Assembly (NCBI RefSeq): GCF_000484635.1
Contig: NZ_AXVM01000001.1
Span: forward strand, 62,001 to 126,000
DNA from: Comamonas badia DSM 17552
GTDB lineage: Bacteria > Pseudomonadota > Gammaproteobacteria > Burkholderiales > Burkholderiaceae_C
Direction of reading: 5' to 3'
DNA: 64,000 nucleotides
Shown: positions 17,376 to 26,000 of the stretch, in pieces
Position numbering within the stretch: position 1 is the stretch's first letter
Layout: each line of letters begins with the position of its first letter
The notes under the pieces: generated by a model
Databases searched by the model: none
Told to the model about the DNA's origin: nothing
Seen by the model: only the letters and a program-made list of their open reading frames with translations
Made by a program: the position numbers and the translations under genes

Positions 17376-17465
17376 GGTGCAAGTCTCCCGTCATGCGTTG
17401 CAAAGAAAGCGCAGACTGTAAGCGAGCCCGGCACCAGCCACCGCCACTCTCGGCAACCGCCTGCC

Positions 17466-18362
17466 ATGACCGAATCCGCTGCCCCTCAGACCCCGCTGGA
17501 CGCCGCCACCATCGTGCTGCTGCGCGACAGCGACCAAGGCATCCAGACCCTGCTGCTGCGCCGCGACACGCGCCTGGCCAACATGGCGGGGATGTATGTC
17601 TTTCCCGGCGGCAAGCTCGATGCGGCCGATCAGGAAAACGCCAGCACTGCCCTGCTCGACCAGGCGCCCGCCAGCCTGCATGCGGCATTGGCCGAGCCCG
17701 CCATCAGCGACCGCGCCGCCGCGGGGCTGCATGTGGCCGCACTGCGCGAGGCATTGGAAGAATGCGGCATGCTGCTGGCGGAACCTGCCCGCGGCGATGC
17801 GCTGCTTGACGCCGTGCGTGCCCGGCAGATGCTGCACGACGGCCAGGGATTTGCCCAGGTCCTCACCACACTCGGACTGCGCATGGCCACGCGCGCACTC
17901 GTGCCCTGGTCGCGCTGGATCACGCCGATCGCGCCGGCCCTGGCGACACGCCGCTTTGACACGCGGTTTTTCCTCGCCCAGGCACCTGCGCACCAGCACG
18001 CAACGCACGACAACGAGGAGACCACCGCCAGCCTCTGGTGCACGGCGCGCGGCGCGCTGGAGCGCTACCGCGACGGCAGCATCAGCCTGGCGCCGCCGCA
18101 AATCATGAGCCTGGCCCACCTGAGCCGCTACGCCACCGCCGCCCAGGCGCTGGCGGCCGCCCGCAACCAGCACCCGCCCACCATCCAGCCCCATGTGTTC
18201 CTGCAGGATGGCCACCAGATGCACTGCTATCCGGGAGATCCGGCCCATCCGGTGCACGAACGCGCCCTGCCCGGGCCCACACGGCTGTCTCGCGACGGCA
18301 ACTCCTTTCTGCCGTTGGCGGGCTTCGAAGCCCTGTTCGCGGATCAGGCTGACGGCGTGTAA
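17466..18362 (+). CDS. NUDIX hydrolase (NUDT19/acyl-CoA-type)
   Basis: 298-residue NUDIX hydrolase. MYVFPGGKLDAAD is followed, after a long insertion, by LREALEECGMLL, the RE..EE.G half of the Nudix box. This split arrangement is typical of the NUDT8/NUDT19-like group that cleaves coenzyme A derivatives or other nucleoside diphosphates; the exact substrate is unknown. The start MTESAAPQTP at 17466 is the first plausible one; the frame is open far upstream only by composition. Its last 19 bases overlap the end of the convergent aminotransferase gene. Confidence 0.8.
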   Translation: MTESAAPQTPLDAATIVLLRDSDQGIQTLLLRRDTRLANMAGMYVFPGGKLDAADQENASTALLDQAPASLHAALAEPAISDRAAAGLHVAALREALEECGMLLAEPARGDALLDAVRARQMLHDGQGFAQVLTTLGLRMATRALVPWSRWITPIAPALATRRFDTRFFLAQAPAHQHATHDNEETTASLWCTARGALERYRDGSISLAPPQIMSLAHLSRYATAAQALAAARNQHPPTIQPHVFLQDGHQMHCYPGDPAHPVHERALPGPTRLSRDGNSFLPLAGFEALFADQADGV

Positions 18363-19276
18363 TCCACGCGGCGGCACCAGCGCGGGTCCGCGTGCCAATC
18401 CCAGTAGGCCTGCAGCACGCGCCGGGTGACCGGGCCCGGCTGGCCGTCACCCAGGGGCTGCCCATCGACCCGCGTCACCGGCAAAATCCCCCCGGCGGAA
18501 CTGGAAATGAAAGCCTCGCGGGCGCTGCGCAGTGCCGCCGCCGACAAAGCCCGCTGCTGCAGCGGCAGGCCCAGGGTCTGAGCGATCTCGATCACCGTGC
18601 GCCGGGTGATGCCTTCAAGCACCCCTTGGGCGGGCGTCACGATGGTGCCATCCGCGCCGACCGCAAAGACGTTGAAGCCCGGGCCTTCGACCACGTTGCC
18701 CGCACCATCGCCCAGCACCACGGTATCGGCCCCGACGTCCAGCGCTCCCAGCAATCCGCTGGTCAGGTCATGCCAGTGGTAGTTCTTGGCGCGCGCGTCC
18801 ACGCTGCTCGAAGGGATGCGCGTGACGCCGCTGATCTGCAGGTGCAGCCCGCGCGTGCGCTGCTCCTCGTCGGCGATCCAGACGTAAGGCACCGCGAACG
18901 CGTAAAACTGGTTCACCGCCTGGCGCGGATCGCGTGAACCCCAGGGCGGCTGGCCGCGCGTGACGATCATTTCGACATAGGCCCGCCGCAGTCCGGACAG
19001 CCGCACGCAGTGCTCCAGCACCTGCGCCACCGCTGCGTCCGGGCGATCGAGCCGCAGGCGGAAATGCGCGCAACTGGCACGAAAGCGCTGCAAATGGTCG
19101 TCAAGGCGAAAAAACGCGCCGTCCCAGACCGTCACCACGTCGTAGGCCGCATCCGAGCGCAGAAAACCCCAGTCCGTCAGCGGAATGCTCGCCTGGTCGA
19201 TGGGGAGATAGGCATCCCGCACAAAGGCGGCGCCGCGTGCAAAGTCAGCGGCTGCGTGAGAATGGGGCGCAGGCAT
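18344..19276 (-). CDS. Class IV aminotransferase (branched-chain / D-amino-acid type)
   Basis: 310-residue fold-type IV PLP enzyme. It has SDAAYDVVTVWDGAFFRLDDHL in the N-terminal domain, the Schiff-base lysine in DARAKNYHW, and the PLP-phosphate region VLGDGAGNVVEGPGFNVF and GVLEGITRRTVIEIA. These are shared by branched-chain amino-acid aminotransferases, D-alanine aminotransferase and aminodeoxychorismate lyase; the specific substrate is not clear. Start MPAPHSHAA at 19276; an upstream in-frame ATG at 19324 would add 16 non-conserved residues. Convergent overlap with the NUDIX gene is 19 bases. Confidence 0.82.
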   Translation of the reverse strand: MPAPHSHAAADFARGAAFVRDAYLPIDQASIPLTDWGFLRSDAAYDVVTVWDGAFFRLDDHLQRFRASCAHFRLRLDRPDAAVAQVLEHCVRLSGLRRAYVEMIVTRGQPPWGSRDPRQAVNQFYAFAVPYVWIADEEQRTRGLHLQISGVTRIPSSSVDARAKNYHWHDLTSGLLGALDVGADTVVLGDGAGNVVEGPGFNVFAVGADGTIVTPAQGVLEGITRRTVIEIAQTLGLPLQQRALSAAALRSAREAFISSSAGGILPVTRVDGQPLGDGQPGPVTRRVLQAYWDWHADPRWCRRVDYTPSA

Positions 19277-19398
19277 GCAGAGGAACTCCAATGAAACCCG
19301 GCATCCTACAAGCCATGCGTCCACTGTTCAGCCAGCGGAGCCCCCAGTGCCGTGGGACAATCTTCGACATCGGTTGAAACAGGCGAATTTTCTATATA

Positions 19399-19446
19399 TT
19401 TGATAGCTTATGCCGCATATATAGCGGGCGGATAAGCCCTGTTTTA
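19399..19446. repeat. Interspersed palindromic repeat (copy B)
   Basis: TTTGATAGCTTATGCCGC, an AT centre, then GCGGGCGGATAAGC and GTTTTA. The arms GCTTATGCCGC and GCGGGCGGATAAGC are inverted copies with small differences. It lies in the leader of the ferredoxin gene, 25 bases before its start codon. Confidence 0.65.
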
Positions 19447-19470
19447 CCAATATTTTTAACGTAACCATCC

Positions 19471-19767
19471 ATGTATCCCACCACCCAGCGTCCAAGCTTC
19501 ACCGCCCGCATCGATGGAGAAGCACTGGCCATCGCCACCCCGCCCCACCAGACCCTGCTGGACTCGCTCGAACTGGGCGGCGTGGACTGGCCTTCTTCCT
19601 GCCGCGAGGGTACCTGCGGCAGCTGCATGGGGCGCCTCAAACAGGGCCGGGTGCGCTACGACACGCAGTGGTTCGTGCTTTCGGATCAGGATGTCGAGGA
19701 CGGCCTGGTGCTGCCCTGCATCGCCTACCCGGAAAGCGACCTGGTGCTCGAAGGCTCCTCCTTCTGA
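19471..19767 (+). CDS. 2Fe-2S ferredoxin
   Basis: 98-residue plant-type [2Fe-2S] ferredoxin, a small soluble electron carrier. Cluster cysteines are in CREGTCGSC (C-x4-C-x2-C) with the fourth in [11 protein letters not shown]. The partner reductase is not encoded nearby, so its electron donor and acceptor are unknown. The upstream region 19277-19470 holds a GACAAT -10-like box (19356) and repeat copy B but no other gene. Confidence 0.9.
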   Translation: MYPTTQRPSFTARIDGEALAIATPPHQTLLDSLELGGVDWPSSCREGTCGSCMGRLKQGRVRYDTQWFVLSDQDVEDGLVLPCIAYPESDLVLEGSSF

Positions 19768-19780
19768 GCGACTAAAATCC

Positions 19781-19875
19781 ACCCCGTCGGGGTCTCTGGA
19801 CCCCAAGCCGCCCGGCCACGGCGGCAGCGCCTGTTCTTTGGGGTTTCTTCCAGCCGGGAACAACGCCGCCGCTGG
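19781..19875 (+). promoter_or_regulatory. Structured leader of ribB with competing hairpins
   Basis: Hairpins are GGGGTC-TCTG-GACCCC (19789-19804), GCCGCC/GGCGGC (19807-19825) and CCAGC/GCTGG (19850-19875). The motif ACCCC occurs at 19781 and 19800, and GGGGT at 19789 and 19840, so at least two mutually exclusive pairings are possible. The conserved FMN riboswitch core is not recognisable. A TAAAAT box at 19773 could be the -10. Confidence 0.45.
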
Positions 19876-19902
19876 CTCGCGCGAACGCAAAGGCTCTCTC
19901 GC

Positions 19903-21024
19903 ATGAACACCTCCCCCTCTCCCGTACCCATCTCGCCCGTGCAGGACATCGTGGCCGAGCTGGCTGCCGGCCGCATGGTCATTCTGGTGGACGAAGAAGA
20001 CCGCGAAAACGAAGGCGATCTGGTCCTCGCGGCCGACCACGTCACGCCCGAAGCCATCAACTTCATGGCGCGCTTCGGCCGCGGGCTGATCTGCCTGACG
20101 CTGCGCCGCGAGGCCTGCGAGCGCCTGCACCTGCCGCCCATGGTGGCGCACAACGGCGCCAAGCTGGGTACGGCGTTCACGGTCTCCATCGAAGCCGCCG
20201 AAGGCGTTTCCACCGGCATCTCGGCCGGCGACCGCGCCCGCACCGTGGCTGCCGCCGTGGCGCCCGGCGCCAAGGCCAGCGATCTGGTACAGCCCGGCCA
20301 CATCTTCCCGCTGCAGGCGGTGGACGGCGGCGTGCTGATGCGCGCCGGCCATACCGAAGCCGGCTGCGATCTGGCGCAGCTCGCCGGCTGCTCGCCCGCC
20401 GCCGTGATCTGCGAAATCATGAAGGACGACGGCACCATGGCCCGCCTGCCCGACCTGCAGCTCTTTGCCGCGGAACACGGCATCAAGGTGGGCACGATCG
20501 CCGACCTCATCAGCCACCGAAGCCGCACCGAATCCCTGGTCACGCAAGTCGGCAGCCGCAGCATCGCCACCGCGTGGGGCGAATTCACCGCCCTGGCCTT
20601 TCGCGACCAGCCCAGCCAGAGCGTGCACATGGCGCTGGTCAAGGGGTCATGGGACGCCGGCGAAAGCGTTCCGGTGCGCGTGCACGAGCCGCTCTCCGCA
20701 CTCGATCTGCTGGAAATCAGCACCAACCTGCATTCCTGGAGCCTGCGCGAGAGCCTGGGCTACATCGAAGCCCAGGGCCGCGGCGTGGCCGTGCTGCTCA
20801 ACTGCGGCGAAAGCGCCGACCAGCTGCTGGCGCAATTCGACGGCACGGCCCGCGCCACCCACGCGCCGGAGCGCGGCCGCATGGACCTGCGCACCTACGG
20901 CATAGGCGCGCAAATCCTGCGCGAAGTGGGCGTGGCGCGCATGCAGCTCATGGGCCAGCCGCGGCGCCTGCCCAGCATGGCGGGCTACGGGCTCGAAATC
21001 ACCGGCTACATCCCCAAGGAGTGA
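19903..21024 (+). CDS. ribB: 3,4-dihydroxy-2-butanone-4-phosphate synthase with degenerate GTP cyclohydrolase II domain
   Basis: 373-residue RibBA-type protein. The N-terminal half is a full Rib[26 protein letters not shown] and [13 protein letters not shown] carry the acidic and histidine residues that convert ribulose-5-phosphate to the four-carbon unit of riboflavin. The C-terminal half has the RibA fold, but where GTP cyclohydrolase II has its zinc cysteines (HSECLTGDALFSLRCDC in E. coli) this protein reads [15 protein letters not shown], with no cysteine. It should therefore lack cyclohydrolase activity, and a separate ribA is expected elsewhere. It is first in a ribB-ribH-nusB operon. 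Confidence 0.93.
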   Translation: MNTSPSPVPISPVQDIVAELAAGRMVILVDEEDRENEGDLVLAADHVTPEAINFMARFGRGLICLTLRREACERLHLPPMVAHNGAKLGTAFTVSIEAAEGVSTGISAGDRARTVAAAVAPGAKASDLVQPGHIFPLQAVDGGVLMRAGHTEAGCDLAQLAGCSPAAVICEIMKDDGTMARLPDLQLFAAEHGIKVGTIADLISHRSRTESLVTQVGSRSIATAWGEFTALAFRDQPSQSVHMALVKGSWDAGESVPVRVHEPLSALDLLEISTNLHSWSLRESLGYIEAQGRGVAVLLNCGESADQLLAQFDGTARATHAPERGRMDLRTYGIGAQILREVGVARMQLMGQPRRLPSMAGYGLEITGYIPKE

Positions 21025-21026
21025 CG

Positions 21027-21491
21027 ATGCAAAACGCGGACAAGGGCAACGCCGAGCGCCTGGACGGCAAGGACCTGCACATTGGCATCGTGCAGGCACG
21101 CTTCAACGCCAACATCACCAACGCACTGGCCAAGGCCTGCCTGCAGGCACTGGCGGATCTGGGGGTGGAGGACGAAAACATCACCCACGTCCTGGTGCCC
21201 GGAGCGCTCGAAATCCCCGTGGCGCTGCAGGCACTCGCCGAGCAGAACAATTTCGATGCGCTGGTCGCCATCGGCTGCGTGATCCGCGGCGAGACCTACC
21301 ATTTCGAGCTCGTCGCCAACGAATCGAGCAGCGGCGTCACGCGCGTCTCGCTCGACTACCAGCTGCCCATCGCCAACGCCATCCTGACGACGGAAAACAT
21401 CGATCAGGCGATTACGCGCCAGAACGAAAAAGGGCGCGATGCGGCCTATGTCGCGGTGGAAATGGCCAATTTGCTGGAGTCGCTTTCGTGA
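21027..21491 (+). CDS. ribH: 6,7-dimethyl-8-ribityllumazine synthase
   Basis: 154-residue lumazine synthase, which condenses the RibB product with 5-amino-6-ribitylaminouracil, the penultimate riboflavin step. [23 protein letters not shown], and [18 protein letters not shown], including the catalytic histidine, are visible. AAGGAG lies six bases before the ATG at 21027, three bases after the ribB stop. It overlaps nusB by four bases. Confidence 0.96.
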   Translation: MQNADKGNAERLDGKDLHIGIVQARFNANITNALAKACLQALADLGVEDENITHVLVPGALEIPVALQALAEQNNFDALVAIGCVIRGETYHFELVANESSSGVTRVSLDYQLPIANAILTTENIDQAITRQNEKGRDAAYVAVEMANLLESLS

Positions 21492-21976
21492 GCGAAACCG
21501 ACAAACGCCACGCCACGCGCAAGAGCAGCCAGCTTTCGGGTCGGTCGCGAGCGCGCGAATTCGTGCTGCAGGCGCTCTACCAGCACCTGGTGGGCGGCAA
21601 CGCGGCGGCTGACATCGACGTCTTCACACGCGATCTTTCCGGCTTTCACAAGGCCGACGCGGCGCATTACGATGCGCTGCTGCACGGCTGCATCGCCGAC
21701 GCCACGCTGCTGGACCAGTGGCTGGAGCCCCACCTGGACCGCCCCTGGCCAGAAATTTCACCCATAGAGCATGCGGTGATGTGGATGGGCGCGTGGGAGC
21801 TGCAGCACTGCCCCGACATCCCCTGGCGCGTGGTGCTCAACGAATGCATAGAGCTCACCAAATCCTTTGGCGGCACCGATGGCTACAAATACGTGAACGG
21901 CGTGCTCAACCACCTTGCACCGCACTTGCGCCCGACCGAAGTGGCCGCCGACCAGGCCGCCAGAACGCACTCCTGA
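21488..21976 (+). CDS. nusB: Transcription antitermination factor NusB
   Basis: 162-residue NusB, which with NusE (S10) binds boxA RNA for rRNA antitermination. [18 protein letters not shown], and the C-terminal [28 protein letters not shown] are diagnostic. It starts with GTG at 21488, overlapping the ribH stop (GTGA), the usual ribH-nusB coupling in proteobacteria. Confidence 0.95.
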   Translation: MSETDKRHATRKSSQLSGRSRAREFVLQALYQHLVGGNAAADIDVFTRDLSGFHKADAAHYDALLHGCIADATLLDQWLEPHLDRPWPEISPIEHAVMWMGAWELQHCPDIPWRVVLNECIELTKSFGGTDGYKYVNGVLNHLAPHLRPTEVAADQAARTHS

Positions 21977-21989
21977 CTCTTTCGCCGCC

Positions 21990-23174
21990 ATGCAATTTGC
22001 TTCCCGCACCGAGCGGATCGCTCCGTTCTACGTCATGGAAATGGCCAAGACCGCGCAGGCCCTGGCCCGGGAAGCCGCGCATACGCGCCAGGAGATGATC
22101 TTCCTGAACGTCGGCGAGCCGGATTTCACCGCACCGCCGCTGGTGACGGAAGCCGCCGAACGTGCCATCCGCGATGGCCGCACCCAGTACACCAACGCCC
22201 TCGGGCTCGAAGCCCTGCGCGAGGCGCTGAGCCGCTGGTATGGCGAGCGCTTCGGCCTTGACGTGCCCGCGCGGCGCATCCTCATCACCGCCGGCGCCTC
22301 GGCGGCGCTGCACCTGGCCTGCCTGGCGCTGATCAATGCGGGCGATGAAATCCTGATGTCCGACCCCGGCTACCCCTGCAACCGGCACTTCGTCGCGGCG
22401 GCGGAAGGTGTGCCGGTACTCATCCCCACCAGCGCCGAGGAGCGCTACCAGCTGAGCCACGCCAAGGTGGGCGCGGCCTGGGGCGCCAGGACACGCGGCG
22501 TGCTGCTCGCCTCGCCCTCCAACCCCACGGGCACCTCGATCGCGCCCGAGGAACTGCGCGCCATCCACGAGGTGGTGCGCGCACGCGGCGGCCTGACCCT
22601 CATCGACGAGATCTACCTGGGCCTGTCCTACGAAGAGCATTTCGGCCATAGCGCGCTGGCGCTGGGCGACGACATCATCAGCATCAACAGCTTCAGCAAA
22701 TACTTCAACATGACGGGCTGGCGCCTGGGCTGGATGGTGGTGCCCGATGCCATGGTGCCGGTGGTGGAGCGCTTGGCGCAGAACCTCTTCATCTGCGCCT
22801 CCAGCGTGGCCCAGCATGCGGCGCTGGCCTGCTTCGCGCCCGAGAGCATTGCCGAGTATGAAAAGCGGCGCAGCGAATTCAAGGCGCGGCGCGACTTCTT
22901 CATTCCCGCGCTGACCGCGCTGGGACTCACGGTGCCCGTCATGCCCGATGGCGCGTTCTACGCCTGGGCCGACTGCACGCAGGCAGCACGCAAGCTCGGC
23001 GTGCAGGGCAGCTGGGATTTCGTCCTCGAACTCATGCGCCGCACGCATATCGCCGCAACGCCGGGGCGCGATTTCGGCAGCTTTGAGGCCGGGCATTTCA
23101 TCCGTTTTTCCACCGCCAATTCCATGGCTCAATTGCAGGAGGCCATTGCCCGCCTGCGCCGGGAGCTGGCCTGA
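21990..23174 (+). CDS. PLP-dependent aminotransferase (aspartate aminotransferase superfamily)
   Basis: 394-residue fold-type I aminotransferase. Motifs include FLNVGEPDFTAPPLV, ITAGASAALHLACLALI, LLASPSNPTGT, LIDEIYLGLSY, and the catalytic lysine in INSFSKYFNMTGWRLGW, with a C-terminal arginine region near FIRFSTANS. The substrate is undefined. It starts 13 bases after nusB and its stop overlaps ybgC by one base, so it links the rib-nusB and ybgC-tol groups on one strand. Confidence 0.88.
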   Translation: MQFASRTERIAPFYVMEMAKTAQALAREAAHTRQEMIFLNVGEPDFTAPPLVTEAAERAIRDGRTQYTNALGLEALREALSRWYGERFGLDVPARRILITAGASAALHLACLALINAGDEILMSDPGYPCNRHFVAAAEGVPVLIPTSAEERYQLSHAKVGAAWGARTRGVLLASPSNPTGTSIAPEELRAIHEVVRARGGLTLIDEIYLGLSYEEHFGHSALALGDDIISINSFSKYFNMTGWRLGWMVVPDAMVPVVERLAQNLFICASSVAQHAALACFAPESIAEYEKRRSEFKARRDFFIPALTALGLTVPVMPDGAFYAWADCTQAARKLGVQGSWDFVLELMRRTHIAATPGRDFGSFEAGHFIRFSTANSMAQLQEAIARLRRELA

Positions 23175-23590
23175 TGGCCTTTGCCTGGCCCGTGCGGGTG
23201 TACTGGGAAGACACCGATGCCGGCGGCATCGTCTTCTATGCCAATTACCTCAAATTTTTCGAACGCGCCCGCACCGAATGGCTGCGCTCGCTCGGCCACA
23301 GCCAGCAGGCGCTCAAGACCTCCGCGGGCGGCATGTTCGTCGTCACCGATGCGCAGCTGCGCTACCTGCAGCCTGCGCGCCTGGACGATGAACTTCTGGT
23401 GACCGCCAAGGTCAGCCAACACAGCCGCGCGAGCATCACCATCGCCCAGCAAGCGCTGCTGCCCGGCCCGCACGCCGACGATCCGCCGGTGCTGCTGTGC
23501 GAAGGCAGCATCCGCGTCGGCTGGGTCGATGTCAACTCATTGCGCCCCTGCCGCATTCCCTCTTCATTGCTTGAACAATTGTCCTCATGA
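23174..23590 (+). CDS. ybgC: Tol-Pal system-associated acyl-CoA thioesterase
   Basis: 138-residue hot-dog-fold thioesterase. VYWEDTDAGGIVFYANYLKF carries the catalytic Asp and the 4HBT signature, and RARTEWLRSLG follows. YbgC is the customary first gene of tol-pal operons and hydrolyses acyl-CoA. One-base overlap with the gene before and four-base overlap with tolQ. Confidence 0.94.
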   Translation: MAFAWPVRVYWEDTDAGGIVFYANYLKFFERARTEWLRSLGHSQQALKTSAGGMFVVTDAQLRYLQPARLDDELLVTAKVSQHSRASITIAQQALLPGPHADDPPVLLCEGSIRVGWVDVNSLRPCRIPSSLLEQLSS

Positions 23591-24288
23591 CCCCGTCGCA
23601 AGACCTGAACATTCTGAGCCTGGTGCTCAACGCCAGCTGGGTGGTGCAGCTGGTGATGCTGCTGCTGCTCATCGTTTCCGTCGCCAGCTGGGCGGCGATC
23701 TTCCGCAAGGTCTTCGGCCTGAAGAAAATCAATGCGCTCAACGATGATTTCGAGCGCGAATTCTGGTCCGGCACCAGCCTGAACGACCTCTACGCCGGCG
23801 CGGTGCAGAACGCGCGCAGCGCGGGCCCGATGGAGCGCATCTTCGCCAGCGGCATGCGCGAATTCCACAAGCTGCGCGAGCGCCACATCCAGGATGCCGG
23901 CACGCTGCTCGATGGCGCGCGCCGCGCCATGCGCGCGAGCTTCCAGCGCGAGATGGACGTGATCGAATCCAACCTCTCCTTCCTCGGCTCCGTGGCCTCG
24001 GTCAGCCCGTATGTCGGCCTGTTCGGCACCGTCTGGGGCATCATGCACGCCTTCACCGGCTTTGCCGGCATGGAGCAGGTGACGCTCGCCACCGTCGCGC
24101 CCGGCATCGCCGAGGCGCTGGTGGCCACGGCGCTGGGCCTGTTCGCCGCCATCCCGGCGGTCATCGCCTACAACCGCTTCGCGCGCGACATCGACCGCGT
24201 GGCGATCCAGCAGGAGACCTTCATCGAGGAGTTCTCCAACATCCTGCAGCGCAACCTTGGTGGCCACCCGCCCGCCGCCGCGCACTGA
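23587..24288 (+). CDS. tolQ: Tol-Pal system protein TolQ
   Basis: 233-residue inner-membrane protein of the ExbB/MotA family, three helices: an N-terminal helix (VVQLVMLLLLIVSVASWAAI) and two later ones (VASVSPYVGLFGTVWGIMHA and EALVATALGLFAAIPAVIAY). With TolR it forms the proton-driven motor that energises TolA to pull the outer membrane in during division. Confidence 0.96.
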   Translation: MTPSQDLNILSLVLNASWVVQLVMLLLLIVSVASWAAIFRKVFGLKKINALNDDFEREFWSGTSLNDLYAGAVQNARSAGPMERIFASGMREFHKLRERHIQDAGTLLDGARRAMRASFQREMDVIESNLSFLGSVASVSPYVGLFGTVWGIMHAFTGFAGMEQVTLATVAPGIAEALVATALGLFAAIPAVIAYNRFARDIDRVAIQQETFIEEFSNILQRNLGGHPPAAAH

Positions 24289-24312
24289 AAGTCTGGGAAC
24301 AAGGAGCCCTGC

Positions 24313-24738
24313 ATGCCCACGATGGCTTCGCGCGGCCACGGCCGCCGCCGCTCGATGAACGAGATCAACATGGTGCCCTTCATCGACGTGATGCTGGTGC
24401 TGCTCATCATTTTCATGGTGACGGCGCCCATGCTCACGCCCAGCTCGGTCAACGTGCCCTCGGTCGGCAAGGGCAGCAAGGTGCCCAAGGCCAGGGCCGA
24501 CGTGATCGTGCAGAAGGACGGCAGCCTCACCTTCAAGGCCGACGGCAATGAGCGCAGCGTGACCGCGCAGACGCTGGGCGCCACCGCCACCAGCTGGCTC
24601 AAGGACCAGCCCGAGGACACGCCGGTGCTGATCAGCGCCGACAAGACGGTGCCCTACGACAGCGTGATGCAGGCCATGAGCGCGCTGCAGCGCGCCGGCG
24701 TCAAGCGCGTGGCGCTGGCGGTCAAGAGCGGCAGCTGA
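24313..24738 (+). CDS. tolR: Tol-Pal system protein TolR
   Basis: 141-residue ExbD/TolR protein: short cytoplasmic N-terminus, one helix with the essential aspartate in MVPFIDVMLVLLIIFMV, and a periplasmic domain ending in ISADKTVPYDSVMQAMSALQ. AAGGAG precedes the ATG. Stop overlaps the tolA start by one base. Confidence 0.96.
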   Translation: MPTMASRGHGRRRSMNEINMVPFIDVMLVLLIIFMVTAPMLTPSSVNVPSVGKGSKVPKARADVIVQKDGSLTFKADGNERSVTAQTLGATATSWLKDQPEDTPVLISADKTVPYDSVMQAMSALQRAGVKRVALAVKSGS

Positions 24739-25742
24739 TGCCCTACCGCAACCAGAAAGAGCACGACCTGTTCAGCCCCGCCATGCCGGGCGGGCGCAAG
24801 CGTGCCGTGGCGCTGGCCGTGCTCGCCCACCTGGCGCTGATCGGCGCGCTGACCTGGGGCGTGCACTGGAAGACCAGCAGCGACGAGCCGGCCGTCGAAG
24901 CCGAGCTCTGGTCTGCCGTGCCGCAGCAGGCGGCGCCGCGCCCGGTCGCTCCACCACCGCCCCCACCTGCGCCCGAACCCCCGCCGCCACCGCCCGCCCC
25001 GGCTCCCGTGCCCGCGCCGCCGCCACCACCCAAGGTGGAGCAGCCGCCGCAGCCCAGCGAAGCCGACATCGCGCTGGAACGCGAAAAGAAGCGCCAGCAG
25101 GAAGAAAAAAAGCGCCTGGCCCAACTGGAGCAGCAAAAACAGGCCGCGCAGGAAAAGGCGCGCCACGAGCAGGAAGAAAAGCAGCGCCAGCAGGCTTTGG
25201 CGGCCCAGCAGGCCAAGGCCAAGGCGGACAAGGAGAAGGCCGAGAAGGAAAAGGCCGCCAAGGCTGCCGAGGACGAAAAACAGCGCAAGCTTGCCGAAGA
25301 CAAACGCAAGGCGGACGAAAAGCGCAAGGCGGACGCCGAGGCCAAGCGCGCGGAAGCCTTCCGTCAGGATCAGCTCAAGCGCATGCAGGGGCTGGCAGCC
25401 GCAACCTCGGCCGGCAGCGCAAGCCAAGCCACCAGTCCACGACAAGTCAAGGATGGCAGTCATGGAAATTCACTATCGCCTGGCTATCGAGGTCTTCTAA
25501 TAGGGAAAGTAAGACCCAACATCGTCTACCCGGATACCGTCTCGGGCAACCCGCGTGCCGAGGTGGAAGTGCGCGCCTCGCCCGACGGCACCATCGTCGG
25601 TGTGCGCCTGACCAAACCCAGCGGCAACCCCGCCTGGGACGATGCCGTGGTGCGTGCGCTCTACAAGACGGAAACGCTGCCGCGCGACATCGACGGCCGC
25701 GTACCCTCACCGCTGATCATCGACTTTCGCCCCAAGGATTGA
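24738..25742 (+). CDS. tolA: Cell envelope integrity protein TolA
   Basis: 334-residue TolA: membrane anchor (AVALAVLAHLALIGALTWGV), a proline-rich stretch (about residues 70-105), a long charged helix rich in K/E/A/Q (about 108-215), and a C-terminal TonB-like domain (KVRPNIVYPDTVSGNP to IIDFRPKD). Between helix and C-terminal domain, codons from about 25434 to 25524 are strikingly unlike the rest, with a run of rare, A/T-ending codons (CTA, ATA, AGA, GTA, CGA). The frame is intact and still reads YRG..KVRPNIV as in homologues. tolB and pal do not follow; repeat copy C and acnB do. Confidence 0.93.
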   Translation: MPYRNQKEHDLFSPAMPGGRKRAVALAVLAHLALIGALTWGVHWKTSSDEPAVEAELWSAVPQQAAPRPVAPPPPPPAPEPPPPPPAPAPVPAPPPPPKVEQPPQPSEADIALEREKKRQQEEKKRLAQLEQQKQAAQEKARHEQEEKQRQQALAAQQAKAKADKEKAEKEKAAKAAEDEKQRKLAEDKRKADEKRKADAEAKRAEAFRQDQLKRMQGLAAATSAGSASQATSPRQVKDGSHGNSLSPGYRGLLIGKVRPNIVYPDTVSGNPRAEVEVRASPDGTIVGVRLTKPSGNPAWDDAVVRALYKTETLPRDIDGRVPSPLIIDFRPKD

Positions 25743-25756
25743 TGGGCATTCAACAA

Positions 25757-25804
25757 TTCCATAGCATCTTGCGCTTGCCCATCATGCGCCAGAGGCACTT
25801 TTTG
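25757..25804. repeat. Interspersed palindromic repeat (copy C)
   Basis: CCATAGCATCTTGCGCTTG, a short centre, then ATGCGCCAGAGGCACTTTTT. It has the family layout of the other copies. It begins 15 bases after the tolA stop. The remainder of 25805-26000, before the acnB stop on the other strand, shows no gene or clear terminator. Confidence 0.65.
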
Positions 25805-26000
25805 TCGGCATCAGAGCCAGCACAAAGATCAAGCGCCCGTTGACCTTGCCCTGCCGGCGGCAGCACGGCCTGGACAGCATCAAACCCTGACGGAGCACGC
25901 CGCATGTACCCGCACCGCCACGGGCCGGTGCATGCAGAGCCTTGCCGATGGCTGATGAAAACCTCGGAGCAGCAGCCGCCCGGTCAGCGGCGTGCCAGCG

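Noticed and set aside
16389-17465. Long upstream extension of the NUDIX frame
   Set aside because: It is antisense to the SDR gene, whose nucleotide-binding and catalytic motifs are clear. The NUDIX protein begins at 17466.
19768-19902. FMN riboswitch before ribB
   Set aside because: The conserved aptamer core is not recognisable, despite a short GGCGGC match. It is recorded as an unclassified structured leader.
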